Notes: a model not told the origin generated them from the letters alone. Shown: positions 10,078 through 20,029, numbered from the stretch's first letter. The stretch is 64,000 nucleotides of DNA from Pseudomonadota bacterium (GCA_029780695.1 JAKOYD010000164.1:82844-146843), one strand, 5' to 3'. A program made the numbers and translations.

Positions 10078-11358
10078 TTAAATGTCGAACAGCAGGCGCG
10101 CAGGGTCTTCCAGCGCTTCCTTCATCGCCACCAGCCCCAGCACGGCTTCGCGGCCGTCGATGATGCGGTGGTCGTAGGACATGGCCAGGTAGTTCATCGG
10201 GCGCACCACAACCTGGCCGTTTTCGACCACGGCGCGGTCCTTGGTGGCGTGCACGCCCAGGATGGCCGATTGCGGCGGGTTGATGATGGGCGTAGACATC
10301 ATGGAGCCGAACACGCCGCCGTTGCTGATGGAGAAGGTGCCGCCGGTCATCTCTTCAATGCCCAGCTTGCCGTCGCGCGCCTTGCTGCCGAATTCGGCGA
10401 TCTTCTTCTCGATGTCGGCAAAGCTCATCTGGTCGGCGTTGCGCAAAATCGGCACCACCAGGCCGCGCGGCGAGCCGACGGCAATGCCGATGTCGAAGTA
10501 GCCGTGGTAGACGATGTCGTTGCCGTCCACCGAAGCGTTCAGCACCGGATATTTCTTGAGCGCGTGCACGGCGGCTTTCACGAAGAAGCTCATGAAGCCG
10601 ATCTTGACGCCGTGCTCCTTCTCGAACTTGTCCTGGAAGCGCTTGCGCATGTCCATCACCGGTTGCATGTTCACTTCGTTGAACGTGGTGAGGATGGCGT
10701 TGGTGCTTTGCGACTGCAGCAGGCGCTCGGCCACGCGGGCGCGCAGGCGCGTCATGGCGACGCGTTGCTCGGGGCGGTTGCCCAGGTCGGGCGCGGCGGG
10801 GCTAGCGACCTGCGGCAGTGCGCTGGTGGGCGCGCCGGTGGGGATCTGGGCGGCTTTGGCCGGCGCTGCGCTTGCTGCGCCTGCGCTGGTAGCTCCTGAT
10901 TGAATAGCACCCAGCACGTCGCCCTTGGTCACGCGGCCATCCTTGCCGGTGCCGGCCACCGAGCCGGCGGCCAGCTGGTTGTCGGCCATCAGCTTGGCGG
11001 CGGCGGGCATGGCAATGTCACCCTTGCTGCCGCCGGCAGCGGGTGCGGCAGCCACGGCCGGCGCGGCGGCGGGGCCCGCAGCGGCCGCGGGTGCCGGCGC
11101 GGCGGCACCGGCCACGCCCTCGGTGTCGATGCGGGCCAGCAGCTGGTCGGCCACCACGGTGGCGCCATCGCCCTGCACGATTTCGGCCAGCACGCCCGAG
11201 GCGGGCGCGGGCACTTCGAGCACGACCTTGTCGGTTTCGACTTCGATCAGGATTTCGTCGGCCGTGACGGCCTCACCGGCTTTTTTCTTCCACTGCAGCA
11301 GCGTGGCTTCTGCCACGGATTCGGACAGTTGGGGGACCTTGACTTCAACGATGGCCAT
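10078..11358 (-). CDS. odhB: 2-oxoglutarate dehydrogenase E2, dihydrolipoyl succinyltransferase
   Basis: Transfers the succinyl group to CoA. 426 residues: an N-terminal lipoyl domain with lipoyl-Lys in [16 protein letters not shown] context (here VETDKVVLE, near residue 42), an Ala/Pro-rich linker, a peripheral-subunit-binding domain ([23 protein letters not shown]), a second flexible linker, and the catalytic acetyltransferase core ending with the active-site [13 protein letters not shown]. The start [10 protein letters not shown] matches the family. The second linker contains one copy of the dispersed CTAT-type repeat (about 10884-10910) read as [11 protein letters not shown]. It sits between odhA and lpdA in the usual operon order. 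Confidence 0.96.
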   Translation of the reverse strand: MAIVEVKVPQLSESVAEATLLQWKKKAGEAVTADEILIEVETDKVVLEVPAPASGVLAEIVQGDGATVVADQLLARIDTEGVAGAAAPAPAAAAGPAAAPAVAAAPAAGGSKGDIAMPAAAKLMADNQLAAGSVAGTGKDGRVTKGDVLGAIQSGATSAGAASAAPAKAAQIPTGAPTSALPQVASPAAPDLGNRPEQRVAMTRLRARVAERLLQSQSTNAILTTFNEVNMQPVMDMRKRFQDKFEKEHGVKIGFMSFFVKAAVHALKKYPVLNASVDGNDIVYHGYFDIGIAVGSPRGLVVPILRNADQMSFADIEKKIAEFGSKARDGKLGIEEMTGGTFSISNGGVFGSMMSTPIINPPQSAILGVHATKDRAVVENGQVVVRPMNYLAMSYDHRIIDGREAVLGLVAMKEALEDPARLLFDI

Positions 11359-11460
11359 TTGAGTTCTTCCAATTCTTGTGAGATATGGGTCAGCGTTCGG
11401 TGTCGAACGAGGGACGAGATCAGGCGCCACGCGCAGGGCGCCCGATGCTCGACCGCTTTC

Positions 11461-14337
11461 TTATTTCTGCAGCACGAAGCCCTTCATGCGGCCGAAGGCA
11501 GCGTCGATCAGTGCCTTCTGCTGGTCCTGGTGCAGGTGCGCGTAGCCGACCGCGGGCGATGCCGACGCGGCACGCCCGGCGTAGCCCAGCTTCTGGCCCG
11601 CGGTCATGTTCTCGTGGATGTTGTGCTGCACGAAGAACCAGGCACCCTGGTTTTGCGGCTCGTCCTGGCACCACACGATCTCGGTCGCGTTGGGAAACTT
11701 CTTCAGTTCACCGGCAAACACCTTGTGCGGGAAGGGATAGAGCTGCTCGACACGGATGATGGCCATGTCGTCCAGGCCCTTTTCGTCGCGCTTCTTGGCC
11801 AGGTCGTAATACACCTTGCCCGAACAGGCAATGATGCGCTTGACCTTGGCGGCATTCTTCAACACGGCCTCGTTGTTCTCGGCAATGATGGTCTGGAACT
11901 GGCCGCTGGTGAACTCGCTCACGGGCGAGGTGGCGTCCTTGTTGCGCAGCAGGCTCTTGGGCGTGAAGATGATCAGCGGCTTGCGCAGGTTGCGCACCAT
12001 CTGGCGGCGCAGCACATGGAAGATTTGGCTGGCCGTGGTGGGCTGCACGATCTGCATGTTGGTGTCGGCGGCCAGCTGCATGAAGCGCTCCAGCCGCGCC
12101 GACGAGTGCTCGGGCCCCTGCCCTTCGTAGCCGTGCGGCAGCATCAGCGTGATGCCGTTGATGCGACCCCACTTGACTTCGCCCGAGGCGATGAACTGGT
12201 CGATGACCACCTGCGCGCCGTTGGCGAAGTCGCCGAACTGCGCTTCCCACACCACCAGGGTGTTGGGGTCGTTGGACGCGTAGCCGTATTCGAACGCCAG
12301 CACCGCCTCTTCGGACAGGATGGAGTCGATGACGACGAACTGCGCCTGGCCTTCGGACACGTTTTGCAGCGGAATGTAGGTGCCGGTGTCCCACTGCGCG
12401 CGCGCCTGGTCGTGGATTACGGCGTGGCGGTGCGTGAAGGTGCCACGGCCGCAGTCCTCGCCCGACAGGCGCACCGGGTAGCCGCTGGCCACCAGGCTGG
12501 CGAAGGCCATGTGCTCGCCCATGCCCCAGTCGACGTTGATCTCGCCGCGACCCATGGCGGCGCGGTCTTCAATGACTTTCTTGACCAGCGTGTGCGGCGT
12601 GACGCCGGCCGGCAGCGTGGTGATGCGCTCGGCCAGGCGCTTCCATTCGACCAGCGGAATGTGTGTGTCGGCAGCGTCGGTCCACTTCTTGTTGAGGTAG
12701 GGCGCCCAGTCGACCGCGTACTTGCTCTTGAAGTTGGACAGCACCGGGTCGACGGTATGGCGGCCCGCGTCCATGGCGGCGCGGTAGGTCTTGGCCATGT
12801 CGTCGCCTAGCGTGTCGCCCAAACCCTGCGCGGCCAGCTTGTCGGCGTACAGCTTGCGGGTGCCTGGGTGCGCGCCGATCTTGCGGTACATCAGCGGCTG
12901 CGTGAGCATGGGGGTGTCCTGCTCGTTGTGGCCCAGCTTGCGGAAGCAGACGATGTCGACCACCACGTCCAGCCCGAAGGTCATGCGGTATTCCAGCGCC
13001 AGCTGCGACGCCAGCACGACCGCCTCGGGGTCGTCGCCGTTGACGTGCAGCACGGGCGCCTCGACCATCTTGACCACGTCGGTGCAGTACGCCGACGAGC
13101 GCATGTCGCGCGGGTCGGACGTGGTGAAGCCGATCTGGTTGTTGATGATCAGGTGCACCGTGCCGCCGGTGGTGTAGCCGCGCGTCTGCGCCAGCGCCAG
13201 GGTTTCCTGGTTGACGCCCTGGCCGCCGAAGGCGGCGTCGCCGTGCACCAGCACCGGCAGCACCTGCTTGCCCTTGGAGTCGCCGCGGCGGTCCATGCGG
13301 GCGCGCACGCTGCCTTCGACCACGGGGTTGACGATTTCGAGGTGCGACGGGTTGAAGGCCAGCGACAGGTGCACCGGGCCGCCGGGGGTGGTGATGTCGG
13401 AGCTGAAGCCCTGGTGATACTTGACGTCGCCGGCCGGCAGGTCTTCGGGCGCGGTGTGGTCGAACTCGGCAAACAGCGTGCCGGGCATCTTGCCCAGGGT
13501 GTTGACCAGCACGTTCAGGCGGCCGCGGTGCGCCATGCCGATAACGATTTCCTGCACGCCCTGCGAGCCGGCGCTCTGGATGATCTCGTCGATGGCGGCG
13601 ATGAAACTTTCGCCGCCTTCGAGCGAGAAGCGCTTCTGGCCGACGTACTTGGTGTGCAGGAAACGCTCCAGGCCTTCGGCGGCCGTCAGGCGATCCAGGA
13701 TGTGCTTTTTCTTGTCGGCGACGAAGTTGGGTTTGCTGCGGATGCTTTCGAGCTTCTGCTGCCACCAGCGCTTTTCGGCCATGTCGCTGGTGTACATGAA
13801 CTCGACCGCCATGGTGCCGCAATAGGTTTCGCGCAGCGCGTTCAACAGCTCGCGCAAGGACATGCGGTCCTTGCCGAAGAAGGTGTTGCTGGTGTCGAAG
13901 ACGGTTTCAAGATCGGCGTCGGCGAAGCCGTAGTACGCCGGGTCCAGCTCGGGGATGTTGGGGCGCTCGCTGCGCTTGAGCGGATCCAGGTCGGCCCACT
14001 GGTGGCCAACCGTGCGGTGCGCGGCGATGAGCTGCTGCACGGCGGTGCGCTTGCGGCCCATCTCGGCGTCGGCGTTGGCCATGACGACCTTGGTGCCGCC
14101 GGCCTTGGCGCGCTCGGCAAAGGCGTTGATGACGGGCATGTGCGGCACGTCGCGTGCGTCGCTGCCGTCCACCGCGGGTACGTGCTGCAGGGCATCGAAA
14201 TACTCACGCCAAGAATCCGGCACGCTGCCGGGATTGGCGAGGTAGTTTTCGTACATCTCCTCGACATACGGCGCGTTGCCGCCGAAGAGATAGGTGTTGC
14301 CCTGGTAGGTTTGATAGACGGATTTCGTCTCGCTCAT
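11461..14337 (-). CDS. odhA: 2-oxoglutarate dehydrogenase E1 component
   Basis: Thiamine-diphosphate-dependent decarboxylase that starts the complex. 958 residues, slightly longer than the E. coli SucA (933). Visible landmarks: N-terminal YLFGGNAPYVEEMYENYL for E2 binding, the HRGRLNVLVN region, GDAAFGGQGVNQETL, and the C-terminal pyrimidine-binding segment with SGEDCGRGTFTHRHAV and LPHGYEGQGPEHSSARLER. First gene of the odhA-odhB-lpdA operon, with a roughly 100-bp gap before odhB that contains a GC-rich hairpin near 11422-11445. Confidence 0.97.
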   Translation of the reverse strand: MSETKSVYQTYQGNTYLFGGNAPYVEEMYENYLANPGSVPDSWREYFDALQHVPAVDGSDARDVPHMPVINAFAERAKAGGTKVVMANADAEMGRKRTAVQQLIAAHRTVGHQWADLDPLKRSERPNIPELDPAYYGFADADLETVFDTSNTFFGKDRMSLRELLNALRETYCGTMAVEFMYTSDMAEKRWWQQKLESIRSKPNFVADKKKHILDRLTAAEGLERFLHTKYVGQKRFSLEGGESFIAAIDEIIQSAGSQGVQEIVIGMAHRGRLNVLVNTLGKMPGTLFAEFDHTAPEDLPAGDVKYHQGFSSDITTPGGPVHLSLAFNPSHLEIVNPVVEGSVRARMDRRGDSKGKQVLPVLVHGDAAFGGQGVNQETLALAQTRGYTTGGTVHLIINNQIGFTTSDPRDMRSSAYCTDVVKMVEAPVLHVNGDDPEAVVLASQLALEYRMTFGLDVVVDIVCFRKLGHNEQDTPMLTQPLMYRKIGAHPGTRKLYADKLAAQGLGDTLGDDMAKTYRAAMDAGRHTVDPVLSNFKSKYAVDWAPYLNKKWTDAADTHIPLVEWKRLAERITTLPAGVTPHTLVKKVIEDRAAMGRGEINVDWGMGEHMAFASLVASGYPVRLSGEDCGRGTFTHRHAVIHDQARAQWDTGTYIPLQNVSEGQAQFVVIDSILSEEAVLAFEYGYASNDPNTLVVWEAQFGDFANGAQVVIDQFIASGEVKWGRINGITLMLPHGYEGQGPEHSSARLERFMQLAADTNMQIVQPTTASQIFHVLRRQMVRNLRKPLIIFTPKSLLRNKDATSPVSEFTSGQFQTIIAENNEAVLKNAAKVKRIIACSGKVYYDLAKKRDEKGLDDMAIIRVEQLYPFPHKVFAGELKKFPNATEIVWCQDEPQNQGAWFFVQHNIHENMTAGQKLGYAGRAASASPAVGYAHLHQDQQKALIDAAFGRMKGFVLQK

Positions 14338-14491
14338 TGCTTCGCTGACCTTTCGCCCCCCTGCAGGAGGCTCAAGCTGGTGAAAAAACCTTCCGCGTCA
14401 CGGCTGAACCGGTTGGCGGACGCGACTGGCTGGGAAGGGCCGGGTACTTCGCAAGGTCGGATTGTGCCACCGAACCCTGACACGGGCGTGA

Positions 14492-14509
14492 CCGGGGCGA
14501 ATGCCCCGG
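14492..14509 (-). terminator. Possible terminator hairpin after prpE
   Basis: CCGGGGC GAAT GCCCCGG forms a 7-bp perfect stem about 25 bp downstream of the prpE stop. There is no T-run after it, so it could be a weak or Rho-assisted terminator. The remaining intergenic DNA up to odhA presumably holds the odhA promoter; none was obvious. Confidence 0.4.
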
Positions 14510-14534
14510 CCCCGCGCCACACAAACACAAAGGC

Positions 14535-16439
14535 TTACGCCTTGCCGCCGACCATGTCCTTGATCTGCTGCAGCGCGGCAGGGTCTTCCATGGTGGTCAG
14601 GTCGCCCGGGTCGCGGCCTTCACACACCGCCTGCACGGCGCGGCGCAGCAGCTTGCCCGAACGCGTCTTGGGCAGCACCGACACGAAGCGCACGCGGGCC
14701 GGGCGCGCCACAGCGCCCAGGCTGCCGTCGACGATCTTCATCACCTCGCCTTCCAGCTTGAGCATGGCGGCTTCGTCGTCCAGCTGCGTGGCGTCCTTGA
14801 GCACGGCGAAAGCCATGGCGACCTGGCCCTTGAGCTGGTCGGCCACGCCCACCACCGCCACTTCGGCGATGTTGGGATGGCTGGCGATGCTTTCCTCGAT
14901 CTCGCGCGTGCCCAGGCGGTGACCGGCAACGTTGATCACGTCGTCGGTGCGGCCCAGGATGAAGTAGTAGCCGTCTTCGTCGCGGATGGCCCAGTCGAAC
15001 GTGCTGTAGACCAGCTTGTTGGGCACGCTGGACCAGTAGGTGTTGATGTAGCGCGCGTCGTCGCGCCACACGGTCTGCAGGCAGCCGGGCGGCAGCGGGC
15101 CTTCGACGGCCAGCACACCCTTCTGGTTGGCGCCTGTCAGCTCGGCGCCAGTCTGGTCGTCGAGCAGCTTGACGTCGTAGCCATAGACCGGCTTGCCGGG
15201 CGAGCCGAACTTGCTGGGCGCCTTTTCGACGCCGTTGCAGATGGTCAGGATCGGCCAGCCGGTTTCGGTCTGCCAGTAGTTGTCGATGATCGGCTTGCCC
15301 TTGAGGCCTTCGCTGATCCACTGCGCGGTCGGCTCGTCCAGCGGCTCGCCGGCCAGGAACAGCGCGCGCAGGCTGGACAGGTCGTATTTCGTCAGGTACG
15401 CCGGGTCCTGCTTCTTCAGCACGCGGATCGCCGTCGGCGCGCTGAACATCACGGTGACCTTGTATTTTTCGACCAGCTGCCACCAGATGCCGCCGTCCGG
15501 CCGCACCGGGGTACCTTCGTACATCAGCGTGGCCATGCCGCCGATCAGCGGGCCGTAGATGATGTAGCTGTGGCCGACGACCCAGCCGATGTCGCTGGTG
15601 GAGAAATAGGTTTCACCCGGGTTGCCGCAGTAGATGTACTTCATCGACGCGGCCAGCGCCACCGCGTAGCCGCCGGTATCGCGCTGCACGCCCTTGGGCT
15701 TGCCGGTGGTGCCGCTGGTGTACAGCGTGTAGCTGGGGTGCGTGGCATCGACCCATTCGCACGGGACCTGAGTGTTCAGGTTCTTTTCGCGCAGCGCGCC
15801 CCACAGGTGGTCGCGCCCGTCGACCAGGTTCATCGGCGCCAGGCCGCGGTCGACCAGCAGCACCGCCGCCGGCTTGTGCTTGGCCAGTCCGATGGCCTCG
15901 TCCAGCAGGTGCTTGTAGGGCACCGGCTTGCCGCCGCGCGAACCGGCGTCGGCGCTGACGATCACCGTCGGTTCAGCGTCGTCGATGCGGGTCGACAGCG
16001 AGCCCGACGCAAAGCCGCCGAACACCACCGAATGCAGCGCGCCGATGCGCGTGCAGGCCAGCATGGCAAACGCGGCCTCGGGGATCATCGGCATGTAGAT
16101 CAGCACCCGGTCGCCCTTCTTGACGCCCAGTTCCTTGAGCGAGGCGGCCATGCGCTGCACTTCGGCGTGCAGGTCGCGGAAGGTGTAGACCTTTTCCTGG
16201 TCCGTTTCGGTGGACACGAAGATCAGCGCCGGCTGATCGGCCCGGTCCTTCAGGTGGCGGTCGACTGCGTTGTGGCACAGGTTGGTGGTGCCGCCGACAA
16301 ACCACCTGGCGAAGGGCGGATTGCTGTAGTCGCACACCGTCTGCGGCGGCGTCTGCCATTCGATGAGCTTGGCCTGCTCGCCCCAGAAGGCGTCGCGATC
16401 CTCGATCGAGCGGCGGTGGAATTCGGCGTAATTGGTCAT
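14535..16439 (-). CDS. prpE: Propionate--CoA ligase PrpE (acetyl-CoA synthetase family)
   Basis: Activates propionate (or acetate) via an acyl-AMP. 634 residues with family landmarks: N-terminal FHRRSIEDRDAFWGEQAKLI, the P-loop-like YTSGTTGKPKGVQRDTGG, YWQTETGWPI, GRTDDVINVAGHRLGTREIE and the C-terminal catalytic Lys in PKTRSGKLLRR. Length and the N-terminus fit PrpE better than the longer Acs (about 650 residues). It is a lone gene, not next to the prpBC methylcitrate genes, so acetate as the main substrate is possible. Confidence 0.88.
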   Translation of the reverse strand: MTNYAEFHRRSIEDRDAFWGEQAKLIEWQTPPQTVCDYSNPPFARWFVGGTTNLCHNAVDRHLKDRADQPALIFVSTETDQEKVYTFRDLHAEVQRMAASLKELGVKKGDRVLIYMPMIPEAAFAMLACTRIGALHSVVFGGFASGSLSTRIDDAEPTVIVSADAGSRGGKPVPYKHLLDEAIGLAKHKPAAVLLVDRGLAPMNLVDGRDHLWGALREKNLNTQVPCEWVDATHPSYTLYTSGTTGKPKGVQRDTGGYAVALAASMKYIYCGNPGETYFSTSDIGWVVGHSYIIYGPLIGGMATLMYEGTPVRPDGGIWWQLVEKYKVTVMFSAPTAIRVLKKQDPAYLTKYDLSSLRALFLAGEPLDEPTAQWISEGLKGKPIIDNYWQTETGWPILTICNGVEKAPSKFGSPGKPVYGYDVKLLDDQTGAELTGANQKGVLAVEGPLPPGCLQTVWRDDARYINTYWSSVPNKLVYSTFDWAIRDEDGYYFILGRTDDVINVAGHRLGTREIEESIASHPNIAEVAVVGVADQLKGQVAMAFAVLKDATQLDDEAAMLKLEGEVMKIVDGSLGAVARPARVRFVSVLPKTRSGKLLRRAVQAVCEGRDPGDLTTMEDPAALQQIKDMVGGKA

Positions 16440-16591
16440 CTCTGTCTCCTAGATTCTTGTGCTTGGCCGCACCCGCGCCAGTACGACGCAGGCGATGAGC
16501 CGACCCGCGTCGAAGAATTCTTAATTATGGCGAACACGCCCTTGCGAAAAACTGACTTGGCCGCCGCGCCGTCGGCCGCCGGGGCGTTTTT

Positions 16592-17011
16592 TCAGCGCGC
16601 GGCGCGACCGAGGCGGCGCGCGTTGGCCACAGCACGCCGGCGCACTGGCGTCATGCCTTGGTGGGCGACGTCGAACATCGAGGCCAGCAGCCGTTGCTGC
16701 GCGCTGGAAGACAACTGCTGCAGGCTCGGCGGGTTCATCCAGCCGCCCAGCGCCACCTTCCACCAGGCCTGCATCCACCACGCCGCGAATTGCTGTTGCG
16801 CCGCCAGCGCCTGCCACGACATGGCGGCCCATGATTCCTGAAACGCCGCGACCTTTTCGGCGCCCATCAGGTAAAACTCCTGCTGATCGCGGCCGCTGGG
16901 CAGCATGCCCGCGCCCATCATGCGACCCACGCGATGCGCGATTACTTGCGGCACCGCGGCCGCCATTTGCGCCGTGTCGCGGCCCAGGCGCCGTTGCTTG
17001 CCAGTCACCAT
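16592..17011 (-). CDS. Hypothetical protein, phasin-like character
   Basis: 139 residues. Rich in Ala, Gln and Trp, helical (WAAMSWQALAAQQQFAAWWMQ), with a basic C-terminus (RRRAVANARRLGR). The composition and size recall phasins or PHA-granule proteins, but no signature is certain. It follows an intergenic region shared with prpE and precedes no obvious partner. Confidence 0.6.
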   Translation of the reverse strand: MVTGKQRRLGRDTAQMAAAVPQVIAHRVGRMMGAGMLPSGRDQQEFYLMGAEKVAAFQESWAAMSWQALAAQQQFAAWWMQAWWKVALGGWMNPPSLQQLSSSAQQRLLASMFDVAHQGMTPVRRRAVANARRLGRAAR

Positions 17012-17140
17012 GTCGAAAGCTCCTTGCGCCGGCCGTTGGTCAGCTCGTGATTGCTATTAAAAAAGAAGCTGCGTATGCGCATCCAGCTTGCGCTACAGCC
17101 TGAAAATGGTCAAATATCCCGGTCGTCTCGGCGGATGCGG

Positions 17141-17740
17141 TTACTTGATCAGTGCCTGCCAGGCGCGGAACTGCGGGTGCTCGCAATCGCGCAGCCATTC
17201 AAAGCCCACCATTTCGGTCGTCACCAGCTCGCAGCCGGCGCCTGCCAGGCGGTCGTAGGCAGCATCGCGGTTGCGCTCGGTGCGCGAGCCGCAGGCGTCG
17301 GTGACGACGCACACGTCCCATTCGGCCTCCAGCAGCATCAGCGCCGTCTGCAGCATACAGACATGCGTTTCGCAACCGGCGATGACCACGGTGCCACGCT
17401 CGGGCGCGGTTTCGGCCGGTTTTTGCAGGTGCCGTGGCAGGCTGCGCGCATTGCCGCGCGGCGCGGGCGCCGGGGGCGCCAGCAGGGCTTGCAGCTCGTC
17501 GGCGCCGCTGAAGCCCATTTTGGGCACGATGCGGTCGCACAGCGGCACCAGCGCTTCGTCGGTGCCACCCAGCCGGGCGGGATTCTGCTCGGTGGCCCAC
17601 ACCGGCACCTGCAGCAGCCGCGCGGCTTGCGCCAGCCGGCGCGCGTTGGCCAGCACCGCGGGGCCATCGTGAATGGCCGGCATCAGGCGGGCCTGATAGT
17701 CAATCAGCACCAGTTGGCAGTCGTCGGCGTCGAGCAGCAT
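17141..17740 (-). CDS. Isochorismatase-family cysteine hydrolase (YcaC-like)
   Basis: 199 residues, alpha/beta isochorismatase fold. The catalytic triad is visible: Asp in QLVLIDYQ near residue 14, Lys in RIVPKMGFS, and Cys in VIAGCETHVCMLQTALML. The nucleophile region GCETHVC and the size fit the YcaC/nicotinamidase-like hydrolases; the substrate cannot be told. GGAG lies 6 bases before the ATG. It is the last chromosomal gene before the integrated element, and the integration site lies upstream of its start, so it is intact. Confidence 0.88.
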   Translation of the reverse strand: MLLDADDCQLVLIDYQARLMPAIHDGPAVLANARRLAQAARLLQVPVWATEQNPARLGGTDEALVPLCDRIVPKMGFSGADELQALLAPPAPAPRGNARSLPRHLQKPAETAPERGTVVIAGCETHVCMLQTALMLLEAEWDVCVVTDACGSRTERNRDAAYDRLAGAGCELVTTEMVGFEWLRDCEHPQFRAWQALIK

Positions 17741-17810
17741 GGAGTTCTCCGAATTGCGGGCAGGCACGCCCGGACTGGCGTCGGGGCCGGCACCGGAATC
17801 AGCGCCGCAC

Positions 17811-17850
17811 AAAAAAGGCCCCGATGTGGAGAGCACCGGAGCCTTCAAGA
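17811..17850 (-). terminator. Original tRNA-Val terminator, now separated from the tRNA
   Basis: On the minus strand an imperfect stem (AAGGCTCCG ... CGGGGCCTT) is followed by TTTTT. It lies just outside attL, directly beyond the displaced tRNA 3' end, so before integration it would have ended the tRNA-Val transcript. Confidence 0.6.
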
Positions 17851-17851
17851 G

Positions 17852-17900
17852 TTGGTGGGTGATGCAGGGTTTGAACCTGCGACCCCTGCCGTGTGAAGGC
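17852..17900. repeat. attL, 49-bp direct repeat (tRNA-Val 3' fragment)
   Basis: Identical to 35358-35406. It contains the anticodon region, T-arm, acceptor 3' strand and CCA of tRNA-Val but lacks the 5' half, so it is an attachment site and not a gene. Confidence 0.95.
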
Positions 17901-17986
17901 CGGGCTACGATGGTTCTTAGGGGATGTTGATGGCGCATTTCCCTCTGAGTACTCCTTCATGATCCATCAAAATCCACCTATAATTT

Positions 17987-18013
17987 TCCGTACTCTCTCC
18001 GTACTTTCCGTAC
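17987..18013 (+). other. Left integrase arm-type repeats (TCCGTAC, three copies)
   Basis: TCCGTACT at 17987-17994 and 17998-18005, and TCCGTAC at 18007-18013, directly upstream of the integrase start. The first two are 11 bp apart, the same spacing as the pair at the right end (35273 and 35284). The placement at both ends inside att suggests arm-type binding sites for the integrase. Confidence 0.65.
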
Positions 18014-18026
18014 AAGGAGCAAGCGG

Positions 18027-19223
18027 ATGCCGATCATCAACACAGTCGCCGGTCGAGACAAACTCAAGCCGCGGCGCGAGCCGTATTGGCACAAAGTCAG
18101 CACCGGTTGCTTTCTCGGGTTCCGAAAACAGTCGCAGTCTACCGCAGGCACGTGGGTGGCCCGGTGGCGCGACGACACAGGCAAACAACAATACCGCGCG
18201 CTGGGCGCCTTTGACGACCTTCCGCCCAATGCCCGCTTCGATGCCGCGATGCGGTCAGCCAACCAATGGTTGACCCATGTTGCTGGGGGTGGCAGAGCGA
18301 AGGAAGTCACCGTCAGGAGTGCTTGCGAGCGTTACGTGGCCCACCTTCGGGCCGAGAAGACAGCCGATGCCGCCGACGATGCCGACAAGCGGTTTCAGCG
18401 CCACGTCTACACCCAGCCGATTGCCGCGATCGCCATGGACAAGCTGCGCCCGATCCACGTCGACACCTGGCGCAAGCGATTGCAGGACGGGCCAAAACTG
18501 GTGGCCGGACGCAAGCCAGCCAACCAATCCGCCAGCCCCAAAGACCCGAACGCCAAGCGATCGGCGGCAACGCTCAACAGGGACATGACCTGTCTGCGCG
18601 CGGCCCTCAACCTGGCATATCGCGACCAGATTGTGTTGAGCGATGCCGCTTGGTCAGTGAAGCTGCTGCCGATCAAGAAAGTGGGCGGCCGGCGCACCCT
18701 CTACCTTGACCGGGACCAACGCCAATCCCTCATCGACCACATGGACGCCGATCTTGCGCAGTTCGCCCGCGCCATGAGCAATGTGCCGCTGCGACCGGGC
18801 GCCCTCGCCGCCCTGACCGTCGGCCGGTATGACAAGCGCCTGCGCGCCCTGCACGTGGGCAGCGACAAGGCGGGCGCTGATCGCTCAATCGTGCTGCCCG
18901 CAACCACAGCCGCACAGTTCGAGCAGGCGGCAGCCAGCAAACTGCCGGGCGCCCTGCTGTTCACGCGGGGAGACGGTGCAGGATGGGACAAGGACAAGTG
19001 GAAATGGCCAGTCAAGGCCGCTGCGGCCGCAGCCGAGCTACCTGCTGAAACCACGCTCTACACGCTCCGGCACTCCGTCATCACGGACCTGGTTGTGGCC
19101 GGCGTCGATCTGTTCACGGTGGCCAAGCTGGCCGGAACCAGCGTGCGGATGATCGAGGAACACTACGGGCATTTGCGCAGCGATGTGACGGCATTCGCTC
19201 TGGAAAAAGTAGCACTCAACTAA
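18027..19223 (+). CDS. Phage-type tyrosine integrase
   Basis: 398-residue site-specific recombinase that would insert the element at tRNA-Val. An N-terminal basic DNA-binding region (PRREPYWHKVSTGCF) is followed by a core-binding helix bundle and a catalytic domain with the first Arg in VPLRPGALAAL, box II YTLRHSVITDLV (the Leu-Arg-His motif) and the nucleophile Tyr in IEEHYGHL near residue 377. It lies 126 bp from attL with arm-like repeats in between, and an AAGGAG ribosome binding site precedes the ATG. A GC-rich inverted repeat follows the stop. Confidence 0.95.
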   Translation: MPIINTVAGRDKLKPRREPYWHKVSTGCFLGFRKQSQSTAGTWVARWRDDTGKQQYRALGAFDDLPPNARFDAAMRSANQWLTHVAGGGRAKEVTVRSACERYVAHLRAEKTADAADDADKRFQRHVYTQPIAAIAMDKLRPIHVDTWRKRLQDGPKLVAGRKPANQSASPKDPNAKRSAATLNRDMTCLRAALNLAYRDQIVLSDAAWSVKLLPIKKVGGRRTLYLDRDQRQSLIDHMDADLAQFARAMSNVPLRPGALAALTVGRYDKRLRALHVGSDKAGADRSIVLPATTAAQFEQAAASKLPGALLFTRGDGAGWDKDKWKWPVKAAAAAAELPAETTLYTLRHSVITDLVVAGVDLFTVAKLAGTSVRMIEEHYGHLRSDVTAFALEKVALN

Positions 19224-19229
19224 CCAAAT

Positions 19230-19286
19230 TTGCCGGCCCTAGGCTGATCCCCGAACACCCGTTTCCCCGACGGGCCGGGCCGGCAA
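19230..19286. repeat. Inverted repeat after the integrase gene
   Basis: TTGCCGGCCC (19230-19239) and GGGCCGGCAA (19277-19286), perfect 10-bp arms separated by 37 bp. There is no T-run. It could be a weak terminator or a protein-binding site. Confidence 0.5.
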
Positions 19287-19318
19287 CCCATCGTTTAGGG
19301 GGGGGCGTGGGGACGCGC

Positions 19319-20020
19319 ATGGACAAATCGTATTTGCCTTGGAAGTTCGCTGATAGCTTCACCACCGAAGAGGCTGCCCAGTTGATGGCCGGTATTCACC
19401 CCGCCGCGTTCGGGCCCCACAACAAAGTTCTGATTCACCCCATTGTTGAACGAATCACTTCTGCACACGCTCAAGCAGCAAGCGAGTTAATGAGGCGCTT
19501 TTCAGCCACAGAGAACGGCAGTGTGGCTCGTGTCGAATCCGATGCGGCGAACTTATCGGCAGGAGCTCTGCCCGACCTATGGTTTGAACTGCTTGCTGAT
19601 GACCCTAGCAACGCCGACTTCTACGATTACGAAGGCCTATACCGCGTGGTTTGGCTGCGGGTTGATGGCCCGGTCGCTCCGAACTTCAGTCACGCGGCAC
19701 TCGCCAAATGGATAGAGACGAACAACCTTCCGAGTGCATATGACTTCATGAAGCGGGAGCCCGTCGCCAGCGTGGCCACAGTATCACCAATAGCATCGCG
19801 ATCACAAGAACCGGACTACAGGGCGCAATACGCCGCGGTCGCGTCAAACCCTGAGCAGCGCCGTCAGCTCCTGATCGAGCTAAAGAAGACGCTGAAATCA
19901 GACGAAAAGGTCGGCAATGCCATCGGCATCACCCGCCAGGCCGTCGCCAAACAACTGCGTTCCTCTGGTGCAGCCGACCACCACAAGAACGACCCGTTCG
20001 CCCGAACTGCACCGCGCTAA
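19319..20020 (+). CDS. Hypothetical protein with a C-terminal helix-turn-helix
   Basis: 233 residues from the ATG (MDKSYLPWKF); a GTG 12 bp upstream is possible. The N-terminal two thirds are unrecognised (FTTEEAAQLMAGIHP suggests a helical start). The last part, LKSDEKVGNAIGITRQAVAKQLR, reads as a helix-turn-helix of the type that recognises DNA. It is probably a regulator or replication accessory of the element. It lies between the integrase and the AlpA-like gene on the same strand. Confidence 0.7.
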   Translation: MDKSYLPWKFADSFTTEEAAQLMAGIHPAAFGPHNKVLIHPIVERITSAHAQAASELMRRFSATENGSVARVESDAANLSAGALPDLWFELLADDPSNADFYDYEGLYRVVWLRVDGPVAPNFSHAALAKWIETNNLPSAYDFMKREPVASVATVSPIASRSQEPDYRAQYAAVASNPEQRRQLLIELKKTLKSDEKVGNAIGITRQAVAKQLRSSGAADHHKNDPFARTAPR

Positions 20021-20029
20021 CGGTAGCGC

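Noticed and set aside
12868..16841. Two very long + strand frames (12868-14922 and 14877-16841)
   Set aside because: Both lie opposite odhA and prpE, which are unmistakable; the frames have no motif and are shadows of codon usage.
17852..17900. A second tRNA-Val gene
   Set aside because: Only the 3' part is present, and the D-arm and acceptor 5' strand are missing; it is the attL site.
17739..17930. A 63-codon frame across attL
   Set aside because: It is made of displaced tRNA sequence and its surroundings, so it is not a gene.
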